DNA of 64,000 nucleotides from Marthasterias glacialis. Its lineage: Eukaryota > Echinodermata > Asteroidea > Forcipulatida > Asteriidae. Shown in pieces: positions 32,957-62,011 of this stretch. The translations under genes and the position numbers were made by a program. Under the pieces are notes generated by a model. The model was given only the letters and a program-made list of their open reading frames with translations, was not told the DNA's origin and searched no databases. The stretch is from contig OU452222.1 of assembly GCA_911728455.2 (NCBI GenBank), forward strand, positions 19,292,559 to 19,356,558. Direction: 5' to 3'. Within the stretch, counting starts at the first letter, position 1, and every line of letters starts with the position of its first letter.

Positions 32957-35900
32957 ATGACCGTAAGTTTACTGTAGGAAAACGGCTGTGCATGCCCTCT
33001 ATTGGAAGCTGGTGCCAGCCATATCCCATATCTGTTGGGTGCAATCGGTTGATCTGCACGATCGGTTGATCATTGCGCGATTGGTCGATCATGACGCTTT
33101 ATCAGTCTACCCGGCTGCCATAGATCGCGCCTGACGATATACCTACTACCAACTTAGACCCAGTAGGCAGTAACAAGGGCGCTGTACTCCTTTGAAAATG
33201 TTTTTGGACTTGAACGATCATACTTGCAAAACTTTTTAAAAAGGAGTACAGCACCCCAGTTACTTGGTATTCTATCAACTTGAAGTTGCTGCAAAAGATT
33301 CTTTTACTTTTTTGGAATAAAACTGGAAGGTTAAGATCAGTTCTCTCTGCAATATTAACAAGAAATATGACATTTACTTTTATTGTATTTTGTCATTTTC
33401 TTGTTCTAACGTTAGCCTATCTGATAATGATAGGCTGACCAGAACTGAAGCAATTTGAGGTCTGTGATGGGTTCTTCTGAGTCGCATAATTACTGTTAAA
33501 TAATGTAATTAATTATCTGATCATTTCAATGCAACTGAAAAGCTAATTAAATTTTGATCTTTGTCTGTTTCAGGCACGTCTTAAATCTACAGTCAAGGTG
33601 CTGAGCGGGGGCACAGTGTTGTTTGTGGGTTTCTCCCTTGGGTTTGGAAGCGAGAAATTCTACCGCAATGTCGCCATGCCAGCAACGCAGTTAGTTCTCA
33701 ATGCAGAGTTGGCTCACAGGTTTGCTGTGAAGATGGCTTCTTGGGGACTAGTACCCAGAAACAGTTATGTGGACCCGCCGTCATTGGTAAGAAGCAGGCT
33801 TGGCTGTAGGATTACATCAAGTTCACACTGGTAACCAATATCAAATATCAAGTTTTTTGTTTTGTTAACTTGAGGAGAAAGTCGGGCGTTCATTCCGGAG
33901 TTCGTTGAACGAGTTCACACTGCAGATTCTCTCAAATGCTTGTGACCCCAAAAACCATTTTATTGTATTTGTATTGTCATTTTCTGAGCACCGGACTCAA
34001 GCTGTGGTGTTTCTGATCAGCAGAGTGTGGGTTCGAGTCCCTGTCTTGACACTTGTGTCCTTAAGCAAGACACTTAACCATTATTGCTGCGTCCTTCGGA
34101 TGGGATGGAAAGCTGTTGGTCCTGTGTGTTGTGTAATGCACGTAAAAGAACCCAGTAAAGTTATCATAAAGAGAAGGGGTTTGCCCCGGTGTTTCTGGCA
34201 TGGTCTGGCAGCAATATGCGCCACCTCACTATGTATCCCTTTCAAGGTGTTGTATGGTCGCTTCGTCTCATTACAATTTACATCATTCGTAACAATCTCT
34301 ACTCCACCAGATTTGATAATTCGGCGCCAGGAGTGTCATTTATGACAGACATGGTGCATTATAAATGTACAGTATTATTATTAGTAACAAAACTGTCCCT
34401 TCTTCCCTCTAAAACTTGCAGGGAGTTTCAGTGTGGGGGCGACACTTCAGCAACCCAGTTGGTCTTGCTGCAGGCTTTGATAAGCACGCTGAAGCTATGG
34501 ACGGCATGCTGAAGATGGGCTTTGGTTTTGTGGAGGTTGGGAGCGTGACGCCTGAACCACAGGAGGGCAACCCCAAACCCAGAGTGTTCAGACTGCTGGA
34601 AGACAAGGCAATTATTAATAGGTTGGTATGGACCTCTGATAATAGTCTGGTAGATGTTAATTAGCACATGAGTGCCGACAACACTGACTGCATTGACTCT
34701 ATTTACACTAACTATTTAGCCCACACCTTGAGTGGCTTACTGGCCTTGAGTGTCTGGCGGCTTCCATAAAAAAAAAAAATAAAAAAAAAACACTAACCAC
34801 CCCTACCAACTCCTCCAAAAATTGCAAGACTTGAGTTGAGTCTGAGTCAAGAAATCGTGTCTTGAGTCATACTCAAGTCCGAGTCCTGGATTATATCCCC
34901 AAGTCGACCTCTCTTAGAACCAAACCTATCAAAGTTCACACGTTTAGGTGTTGAGTTACCGTAGGGAAGAGTACTTGTGACGGTTTTGGGACAGTGTGTG
35001 GCCAGAGCATCTACCTCACTAATAACACACAGTTGAAACAAGTTGCAAGCACCATAATAAATAGGCTGGCTAAACTATGCACATGAGATATGGAACGAAC
35101 AAATTCAGTGGAGAACAATAAATACACTCCGCGTGCTGCCTGCTCAATTTCAGCCGGTGCCTTGCAACACTGAGACAAAATGCAGGCGAAATGATGTCGT
35201 AATATAGCTGACTTCTGGGTACGAGCTTCGGGCATGGCTGTCGTACACACTTTCTCATAGGGTGGTCGGCCGCGATAATCGTTTCAAAAACAACATTTTT
35301 ATAGCCATCTACAAGGTCAAAACGCAATTTATTAATTTTATTCATTGAAAAATAACATACTCTTTTAAATTTCATTCGCTGGACTCAATTTATTTTCAAG
35401 GTAAAGTTTGTTTGAGCACGGATCATATATCTTTAACATCTTGCTTCGAAATACTTCATCTCCAGTAATACTTTTTCACAAATTACTTTTACCTTGACTC
35501 ATTGCTTTGTTTTGGAAAATAGGTATGGGTTCAACAGTGAAGGACATGAGAATGTACTGAAGAGGCTGAAAGATAGGAAAACTAGAGGTAAACCATTTGC
35601 CTGTTTCTCCCATAGCAATAATTGCTTAACAGGACTTGTAATGTTTCCGACAATGGGAGACTTTTCAGGACACTAGGTGGCAGCAGACTTACCAGGTAAA
35701 TCCATTGTTGTCGGAAATGTTCACATGCTCGGAACTATGCAAACAATGGGAAATTTACCTGGTAAGTCTGCTGCCATCTAGCGTTCCAAAGTCTCCCGTC
35801 AGATGCAGTATGCCAGCCTGCAGTATGATTATCATGTGGTGACTGCATCTACACAGTACACAGTCAACCCACTATCTGACCATTCGATATCATTCACATG

Positions 35901-38900
35901 GTGTTGAATGATTAGATGTAGTATGCCAGCTTGCAAAAAAATGATATCATAACACAGTACACAGATAGTTCTGTGCATAGTTCGTCGCAGTTTTTACGAC
36001 ACAATGCTCGAAAAAAAATGTTGTATAAATTTTACTGATATTATTATTTAGAAGGTATTCACTGATACCTTTCTTTCTGCCAAGTAATCAAGTCTTGAAA
36101 CATCTTGGTTGCTTAGCTACAGTAATGTCACTAAGCTAAAATTGGTTGAAACTGAAATTTTTCGTTTTCACAAAGTGACATGTTGTAGACTTGTGCATGT
36201 GACACAATGTGGTTTGCACGTTTTTTAGTTTTCCTGATATGACTGAATAGACCACGCCACACAGAGCGCGCGTTATGTGTGTTCCACGAAGTGACACCAT
36301 ATCTATATACTATTACACAGGGATTACGTCACTTCGTGAAAAATTTGAAAAACCGTGTATATTGGACTTTTTTCAATTTCACGAAATGACGTTTTTGTTT
36401 ATAAGTGTGTAAGTCGTTGATAATTGCTGCCCTAAACAAAAAAAACACACAAACATGTATCCTTTGAATTTTCAGCTTTCTAACAAAGAAAAAAAAAGAT
36501 TTGTCACCATGAAATAAAATCGAAACTGCGATTTTAAAACTTAACCAACTATAATTCGCATTTTCTCGAAACATGGTTTTACCACTGTGTGGTCTATTGT
36601 GTCACTTCGTGAAAACTGTGACAAGTTGTTCTACTTGTCGTTTTAACACTGGCCAGTCAAACTTGTTTTGTTGTGAGGTTACCGACCCAATGCTAAAACT
36701 ACTGGACTCAGGCCGGTGGGCTAGTGGATACTTCAATCTCAGGAAAACTATTTACCTGCACGCTTCCACAATGAAATTATTATGGATAATACTTTTCTTG
36801 CTCCTTTTTGTTCCTCAGAAAAGAGTGGCATTGTGGGAATTAATTTTGGTAAAAACAAAACCTCACCAGACACTGTGAATGACTATGTGAAGGGTGTGAA
36901 GTGTCTCGGTTGTCTCGGAGACTATCTCGTCATCAATGTGTCCAGCCCTAACACCCCCGGGCTCAGAAAAATGCAGGGTAGACAACAACTTGAAGGACTG
37001 ATTGACAAGGTTAGAGCTTTTTTCCCCCCAATCTTGCTGTACTTGTCGTTGACACGTATTGACCGAATTCACCTGACGTCATCATCACACTGAACTTGGT
37101 CGCGCCACTTTGGAAGTCAATGTCCCTGTGTGTTGTGCACTGTGGTGCGCATTTTTGGCGATGCGGCATTTAAACGTAATACCTATTGACTTCCAAAATG
37201 GTGAGAGTGGCACAGCTGTCGCATGTGACGGCTGTGCAAGGGGTCACTAGACAGTCCCAAAGTAATTGATAGCTCTAAGTTTCACCCTAAGCTTAACAAA
37301 ACATATCGCATGGAAATGCTTAAAATGGATGATTATTGTTCTCTACAGTATTACCAGCCACCCACATTCAGCAGTCCAAACATTTGGGTGTTTTGAGTTA
37401 CCATTGAGTGGAGTATTTTGACGGATTTTGGTACCTTACCCCAAGCCTACCCCTCATTTCCGGGATTTTGATAAATTTAGGCAGCGGGCTAGTTAAAGGA
37501 GTAAAAACTCCCTGCAAATATCACTTATTATTACAATGTCACAAAAGAGAAGTTTATCCGATGCAATAATTATAGAAAGCAGAAAACTAAACAATAACGT
37601 CGACATCGATCACCATGGCCCATCCTCTTCAAATTGAGTGTAAGCTTTCAGATTCAAAATTACAAATCATGCACAATCCTATGAGCCAGATGAACTTGTT
37701 CGGACACCATAAACCATAAGGAATCTATCATATGTTATTACAGGTACTTGAAGCTAGGAACTCCTTGCCATGTTCACCCAAACCCCCAGTGCTGATCAAG
37801 ATTGCCCCTGACCAGACGCAGCAAGACAAAGAAGACATCGCACAAGTTGTCCTGCAAAAACAGGTCTGTTTAAAAAATCAAAACTTGAACCGTCAACAAA
37901 CAGATTCCATCAAATTAGTTGGAGAATGTGGTCAATTTCTGCCAAGTTATAGGCTGTAATTTATGCCGTGACGTGGCTGAGCGGATAAGAACACAGGACT
38001 CAAGCTCTAGTGTTTCTGATCAGCAGAGTATGGGTTTGAATCCCGCTCGTGACACGTGCGTCCATAAGAGTGGGTTGTAAAGCTGTAGGTCCCATGTGTT
38101 GTGTAATGCACGTAAAAGAACCCAGTACAATTATCGCAAAGAGAAGGGGTTCGCCCCGGTGTTCCTGGTTTGATCGGCTGCAGATTGTGCCACAGCACCT
38201 TGTAAACTGTTACATGGTGCTATGTAAAGGAAAAGGTCGCGTACTTCAAAACATAACTGCATACCTTGCAGGAAAAAATACTGAGCGCTTTGAGACGCCC
38301 ATCGGGTGTGATAAAGCGCTATATAAGAACTGCATATTATTATTGTTACAGGATTTGTTTGTAGACTTAATTTAATTTTATTTTGATTGCTGCTCTTGAA
38401 AAAAGCAATCAGTGATTTTGGGAATCTTCAGTGGGTATTTTATCACTTGAGAATTGCAGCGTACTGCCTTAACAGTGGTCTGCTGGCCAAAAGCTAGTTA
38501 AAATACCTTAGGACCAGTAACAATTCTCCGTAAGTGGCCCGGCTGGCTAGTCACTGAAAAAGATAAGGGGCAAACCCTGCATTGATACTGGTATGAACTT
38601 TATAATCAGTGAGCTTTTCAAGATTAAAATAATAAATAATAATAATAATGAGCTTTTATATAGCGCTTTATCACAGCCTGAAGGCCATCTCAAAGCGCTT
38701 CTGACATTACTACCCCTGATCACTGGGCCATATATTTCATTCCTTAAAAACCATCTCAGCTCCCTGGGGAGTATACAGCCGGTGCTGCGAGTAACCGCGC
38801 TCCAAGCTAATCATTCACATGAACCATCTCTGCCCTCACAGGTACCCATTTACTCCTGGGTGGAGAAAAGCAATTATAGTAAAGTGTCTTGCTCAAGGAC

Positions 38901-40953
38901 ACAAGTGTCACAACCGGGATTCGAACCCACACTCTGCTGATCAGAAACAGCAGAGCTTGAGTCCGGTGCTCTTATCCGCTTGGCCACGACACGCCACAAA
39001 GATTGAAACTAATAATTTGTTTTTTTTTGTATATTTACCAATCCTGAACTTTGTATTTAAGGTGGATGGTTTGATTGTCACCAATACTACAATAACCAGA
39101 CCTGAGAGCCTACAGAGTGGCAACAAAGTAGAAGGAGGCGGGCTGAGTGGACCTCCCCTCAGACAGATGTCTACAGATACGATCAGAGATATGCATACTC
39201 TGACACAGGGTGAGTCAAAACCAGCTTAATTTTGGCTTCACTTCTTTCCTCATAGCAACAAATTTATCCTTTTCATTAATTTTGTAGGAACTGAGGCATT
39301 GCACGGTATTAAATCAGTAGCACAGGGGCGTGTTTTGGCGACCCCCACTAGAAACACATTTTAGCTTCGGTCATTGGTTCAGCATTTTTCGCGTGTTCGA
39401 TTCAGCCGCAGTGATGCAGCTGTTCCGACCAAACTGTACCCGAGTTGTTTGCTTGGTTAGGCTTGGTTTTAAGATGGCGGATTTTACATACTAACGAAAA
39501 CTGTCCATGGAATTCTTTCAAAAAATAAAAAACCTTGAAACATAAAAATCCAATAACGTTGATAAAATTACACAAAGTTCCATTACTTAAAAAAAAAAAA
39601 AAAAAAGGCTGGATATTTTGAGAACAAGTTTTCAAGAGATGTACCTACGTCAAGAGCTGTTCGTGGTTACCAACCTTTTTTTATGTAGGTCTCGAAATTG
39701 TTTCGGTCAGTGAAGTTTATGTCAGAAAATTGTTTCTGGTCAGCGTCACCAAAACACACCCCACCAAAGTACACCATATTAATTTTAATCTCATTTTAAA
39801 GACAACAATTGGAGCACTCTTATCAAAACGGTTGGCATAAACTAACTAGCTTTATCCAGAGAAACCATCTTTTTCAAAGAAACATCTCATTTCACTGATT
39901 GTTACTTTCGTTTGGGACAAAATAATGTCATATTTTTGCAACACGACTTCTCATGTCAAAAACAATGGTTACTAGAGTATTTCATGAAAACATTTCAATT
40001 GAATTTTGGTTTTAGGGAAGCTACCAATCATTGGAGTGGGTGGGGTCAGCTCTGGCAAGGATGCATTGGAGAAGATCAAGGCTGGGGCATGTCTAGTGCA
40101 GCTTTATACTGCATTGGCGTACGAGGGGCCACCCTTGATAAACAAAATCAAAAGGGAGCTGGATGAACTGTTAAGGTGAGCCCACAATAAGGGTTGTTAA
40201 CCCTAGCAGTGCCCTGTATGAAATACATGGTACGCCATAGAAAACTTCGTAGTTACTTTTCAGGTGTGTGTTAGCCGTAGAATGAAGTGCATGCTGGTCT
40301 AAGTATCGACAGATTTTGTCACTAACTCGAGCAGCATGCACCTCATCCCACGGCGATCGCGCACGCAAAAAGTCGTCGCAAAGTTGTCTATACCTTTTAA
40401 GCTGTAGTTACTACTTTTTAAAGAAACTGCCATTATAAATATTAGGAACAATGACTGCAGTCAAGGCATACACAAGTTGAAAGCCGACTTCCCAATTCTA
40501 ATTTTGGTCTGAACTTGAACTTTCACAAAGGTAATTGCAAGGTGACATGGTGTGTTGTAGTCAATACTAATGCAGTTTCAGTGGGGCAAATACACAGCCA
40601 ACAGTGTGGGCCAATTTCATCGGCCTGGAACACTGCTAGCATTAATGGGAAGGAACTTAGATGAAAAGCATTGCCAGCATTCCACTCAGTGTGGAGGAGG
40701 AAAGTGGGGGGGGGGGGGACATGGTCCCAACCCCTCTTTGGATAGAGGGGTGCAATTCCAACAGTTGTTCATGGTGCTGTACAGTAAACTTTAGAAAAAA
40801 ACTTGTGTTTTTTTTGGAGACATTTTCAAATAACATTAGGAAGGATGGATTGTATTAAAGCAAGCCCTTGTGTGGTTAAATTCCATTTCCAACAGGGAAA
40901 GTGGTTACAAGAGTGTGGCTGAAGCTGTGGGTGCAGATCATAAACCGAGTTGA
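32957..40953 (+). CDS. DHODH: Dihydroorotate dehydrogenase (quinone), mitochondrial, 9 exons
   Basis: Class 2 DHODH of the inner mitochondrial membrane: oxidises dihydroorotate to orotate with FMN and ubiquinone, the fourth step of pyrimidine synthesis. Exons: 32957-32962 (inferred ATG ACC), 33574-33786, 34422-34621, 35523-35587, 36819-37009, 37744-37863, 39062-39209, 40016-40175, 40896-40953 (stop 40951-40953). Total 1161 nt, 386 aa, against about 395 in human, with all phases matching. Exon 2 has the basic start ARLKSTVK, the hydrophobic segment [13 protein letters not shown] and quinone-site residues (Gln in PATQ, His in AHRF). Exon 3 has [13 protein letters not shown] and RVFRL; exon 5 NFGKNKTS and [10 protein letters not shown] with the class 2 catalytic Ser; exon 6 VLIKIAPD; exon 7 [10 protein letters not shown]; exon 8 [10 protein letters not shown] and QLYTA for FMN phosphate. 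Exons 2-9 are near certain; exon 1 is an inference from phase, donor (GTAAGT) and length. Confidence 0.94.
33155..33271. mobile_element. Palindromic MITE copy 3 in DHODH intron 1
   Basis: More diverged arms (TAGACCCAGTA at left, GGAGTACAGCACCCCAGTTA at right). Flanks CTACCAACT (33146-33154) and CTATCAACT (33272-33280) match at 8 of 9 positions. Confidence 0.7.
33985..34335 (+). mobile_element. SINE family A, head-truncated
   Basis: GAGCACCGGACTCAAGCTG, GATCAGCAGAGTGTGGGTTC, then TGCACGTAAAAGAACCCAGT. In DHODH intron 2. Confidence 0.75.
35655..35798. mobile_element. MITE with GCAGCAGACTTACCAGGTAA ends
   Basis: Inverted ends GGGAGACTTTTCAGGACACT...GCAGACTTACCAGGTAA and TTACCTGGTAAGTCTGC...AAAGTCTCCC. 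DHODH intron 4. Relatives are at 17228-17332, 19596-19745 and 19918-20135. Confidence 0.7.
36248..36596. mobile_element. MITE with TAGACCAC ends
   Basis: TAGACCACGCCACACAG at left and CTGTGTGGTCTA at right; the interior has repeated GTCACTTCGTG/CACGAAGTGAC motifs. DHODH intron 4. Confidence 0.6.
37966..38345 (+). mobile_element. SINE family A, near full length
   Basis: Head CGTGACGTGGCTGAGCGGAT, B box GGGTTTGAATCCCGC, body with GTAAAAGAACCCAGTAC, tail GCGCTATATAAGAACTGC and ATTATTATTG. In DHODH intron 6; a good reference copy. Confidence 0.85.
38630..38997 (-). mobile_element. SINE family A, near full length
   Basis: Reverse copy: AATAATAATAATGAGC, TATAGCGCTTTATCACAGCC, ending at the head TCCGCTTGGCCACGACACG. 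In DHODH intron 6, inverted relative to the copy 300 bp away. Confidence 0.85.
39324..39762. mobile_element. MITE with GGGGCGTGTTTTGGCGAC ends
   Basis: GGGGCGTGTTTTGGCGAC at left, GCGTCACCAAAACACACCCC at right; pairing continues into CTAGAAACA/TGTTTCTGG. DHODH intron 7. Confidence 0.65.
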
Positions 40954-42302
40954 CGAGAAACCAACAAGCTAAGCTAGAAGAGAAACCCAACAGGTCAAGG
41001 AGAGCGGTCCAAGATCATCACAAACCTTCATAAGACTGTGGCAATCTTTCAAGATTCTTTACTCCTCATGAGCCTGTTGACAGTAATGGTAATAAATTCA
41101 TGTTGTACACCGGGGCCCGATATTTTTTCCTTCCAGCCTGTTTGGTAATATGTCTTCGCAATTGAAGTGATCGTGGCTGTAGATGGAAGAGTAAGGGCCT
41201 GTTGTGTTGGGGTTGGGGGGTGTGTGAGGGGCTGAATTAGAGGCACCGTCTCATATTACGATTGAGAGGTTTTCACCTCTCGGCTGTCAGGTACTAAGAA
41301 AACAAAATGAATGATATCACATTGTGTGGGGTGAAAAGTGAAATTTCAAGTAGTGTATACAAAGGAGAAGGGTATCAATAATTTGAAAGAACTGAATGAA
41401 TGAACCAATGTGGATTTAAACAACACCAGCTTATATTCAGACATGAAAGTTTGTTGTAAAATATAGGAAACTGCATTGCACACGAACTTTGCGCAGTGTT
41501 TTTCAGTTTTCTGTGGCACTAAAAAGAGCTAGGGAAAAAAACGAAAAGGACATCAGCTGAAAAGTTACATGCCTGTATATTAAAAACAGTCTGTCTTTGG
41601 AGCCAATTTTACTGGCCGTCTTAAACTATGCTTACACAGACCATGTGACCTGTGACATCACATGTTTACAAAAGAGCCACAGAGCCTGGACTTCCTGCAG
41701 GCACGGTTTGTACACAGCCCAATAAAAGAACACATCAACTCTTATATTTTATGACAATTATGACACAAAGTGTAAATTATGACACAAAGTGTAAAATTTC
41801 TCGTATGACCAGTGTAGTATCTTGCCTGCCAGAAAGGCCATGGAATGTACAAGGTCACTCTTTTTGTAAACAAAGGTTACATGGTCAATGTGCAGACTTT
41901 TAGAAATATCATTGCAAAGTAATTACTTCACAAATACAACCACAATTATGTTTCAGGGAAACAATTTAATAACTTTATTCTCATACTACATGTATTTAGG
42001 AAAAACAACATGTTACAAAAAAGCTACGCTATTTGTACATTCATTAAATCTGATGTATAGTGGAACAACGTTGAATAAACTTGCAAAAGAATCGGTTTGA
42101 AGTTTGTTAGTCATGTTAATATTTGTACATGTAGTTGTTCTCTGCATCAACAAAATGTTTTTAAAATTGAAGTCTGCAAAAACCTTGTTATTGCAGGCAT
42201 GAGGAATGGGCCTTATTTTTTACTGCAAGAGGGCGCCCTTTGGGGTAGATTGGGGGTCAAACCATAGAAATAGTGTGGTAAACCAGATACCATAAGACTT
42301 CT

Positions 42303-42308
42303 AATAAA
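42303..42308 (+). promoter_or_regulatory. Candidate DHODH polyadenylation signal AATAAA
   Basis: AATAAA occurs 1.35 kb after the DHODH stop. Nearer candidates lie at 41091-41096 and 42074-42079. The sequence alone cannot say which is used. Confidence 0.3.
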
Positions 42309-43329
42309 GCAGTTAATATACAACTTTTGAGGTGTTTTTTTTATTGAGTTTTACAATGTTATCTGTGTAAGATATTTCCTTTGGAAAATTTGTATTTTTA
42401 ATGTTTTGAAATATTGTACTATAGAGAAGTTCCACGTGACGTCTCCCGAGACCTTTTTCTAATGCTGCGTGCACAAACAGGCGCTGGAAATCATTCAGCA
42501 GACGACGCGCCAGCCATTGAGTTTATACAAGGCACTACCCAACATGGCTACAGAACAAACTTTTCCCGGGGTCATGCAACCTCTCTATCAAAATGGAATT
42601 GGTATTGCGCCCTCTTGCTGTCAAAAATACTGTCTATTAAACCTTGTACAAAAATGAATATTTTATAGAGTACACGGGCCCACTTACAGCTGGTATAGGC
42701 TTAGTGCATGTGTCTTGGTTGTACATCCATAATGATGTTTGATGGGTTTGATATGTACATTGTGTACATTGATGTCACATGTGCCTACTGTCTGCCCATG
42801 GTCTGCCATTTTGCGATTCAAACTGCATGTAAAGATACGGTGCGCAACTCGCCACTCGCGTGTCCCCTCGAGATGCAACACTGCAACAGTAGCACACCAG
42901 GAATCTCACTCCTCCAAAATGGCGCAAGATTTATCGTGTCATGACGTCGGGTGATTTGGGTCTATTGATAGTATGGTGGTTTTGTAATGAGAAGAACCAA
43001 AAACAAACCAAGAACAGTCAAAACGGCAATGCATAAACTAACCGATATAACATTCTGAGGGAGAACAAACATTGGAAAACTCTGAAGAATATCGTGCCTG
43101 CATTTGTATCGAGCAATTAAATTGCATTGGGGCCCAATTCTCAATTTACTGCTTCCTTCATAACTCATGTGTGCATAACTACAAAATGTACCACAAAGAA
43201 CTTATTTATGATTGTTGCAAACAACACAACATTGCTTGGGCTCTACCATACATACCTTATTTGATTGCGATTGTTTGGGTTATCTCATAAAAAAAGAAAA
43301 AGAAAAGTCACAACCTAGAAGAAATGACA

Positions 43330-43335
43330 TTTATT
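43330..43335 (-). promoter_or_regulatory. Candidate PSMA7 polyadenylation signal
   Basis: TTTATT on the plus strand (AATAAA on minus) about 790 nt past the PSMA7 stop. If used, the whole minisatellite at 43462-44142 is transcribed as 3' UTR. Confidence 0.3.
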
Positions 43336-43461
43336 TTAAAATTAACCTCAATCACGGGTGAAGTAGAAATGTACCCTGACAATTATAACGAAAGTAAATT
43401 ACTTTATGGCTTTGCATTAGACCAACGACATGGAATGAAACTCAGGCTGATATGGTCAATC

Positions 43462-44122
43462 TAATGACTGACTTTCTATAACTGACTGGTTGTTTTAATA
43501 ATGACTGACTGAAGGTAATTATAATGACTGGCAGATAGTTATAATTCCTGACCGGCGGTCATTATGATAAATACCAATGTCATTATGACTGACCAGTAGT
43601 TGTGTTATCATCAATGGACTAGTGGTCTTTATAATAACTGACCGGTGGTCATCATATATTTGTTGGTTATTATACTTGTGTATAACTGACCAGTCATTAT
43701 TATGACGCCTGACTGTTGGTCATTAAATGAATACCAGTGGTCATTATAACGACCATCAAGTGGTTATCATGGTGTTTGTGGTCAATATATTGTCATAAAC
43801 AAGCAGTCAATGTTTTGACAACTGATAGTCGGCCATTATGATGTCTGACGAGTGGTCATGATATCTGGTCGAAGAACATCATAATGACTGACTTGGCATC
43901 ATTATAACTGACTGGAGACCATTATGTTAATGACTGACCTGGCAGTCATTATGAAAACTGATTGAGGGGTCATTATAATGACTGACCTGGCATCATAAGA
44001 ACTGACTAGAGACCATAATGACAACTGACCGGGTGTCATATTGACTGCCCAGTCATTATAACGACAGATGACTAGAGGTAGTTATAATGACTGAGCAGTC
44101 ACTATTATTGACTGAGGGGTCA

Positions 44123-44142
<20 letters not shown>
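43462..44142. repeat. Degenerate minisatellite, core ATAATGACTGACTGG
   Basis: Irregular units of roughly 20-40 bp built from GACTGACTGGNGGTCATTAT and variants fill the PSMA7 3' side and overlap the stop codon at 44123-44125. Confidence 0.8.
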
Positions 44143-61891
<17,749 letters not shown>

Positions 61892-62011
61892 ATGGCGGCT
61901 TCAAGTGCGCCCTCAAGGGGTGGCGAGCATTATTTTGAAAGATCCCAAAACATCACATTTCCACACGGAGATTGTGTTGATGGGCGAAGAATACAACATT
62001 GGTATATCTGG
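61892..62011 (+). CDS. Probable first coding exon of an unidentified gene, head to head with PSMA7
   Basis: An open frame of 40 codons from ATG at 61892 (A at -3, G at +4) to TGG at 62009-62011, followed by GTAGGA, a plausible donor; the frame stops five codons later, so splicing is needed. It starts MAASSAPSRGGEHYFERSQN, continues to a segment PHGDCVDGRRIQHW and ends WYIW. I do not recognise the family. Its start is 90 bp from the PSMA7 start on the other strand, the usual arrangement of animal divergent promoters. No continuing exon was found before 64000, so the next exon lies beyond the window or was missed. It could be a chance frame; composition and Kozak context favour a real exon. Confidence 0.5.

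Larger units (their letters stand above)
40954..44122. other. Convergent 3' flanks of DHODH and PSMA7
   Basis: Contains the DHODH 3' UTR with several AATAAA candidates, a stretch at 42820-42960 that resembles 57715-57830 (both contain CAAAATGGCGCAA), and the PSMA7 3' UTR minisatellite. No supported gene. Confidence 0.5.
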
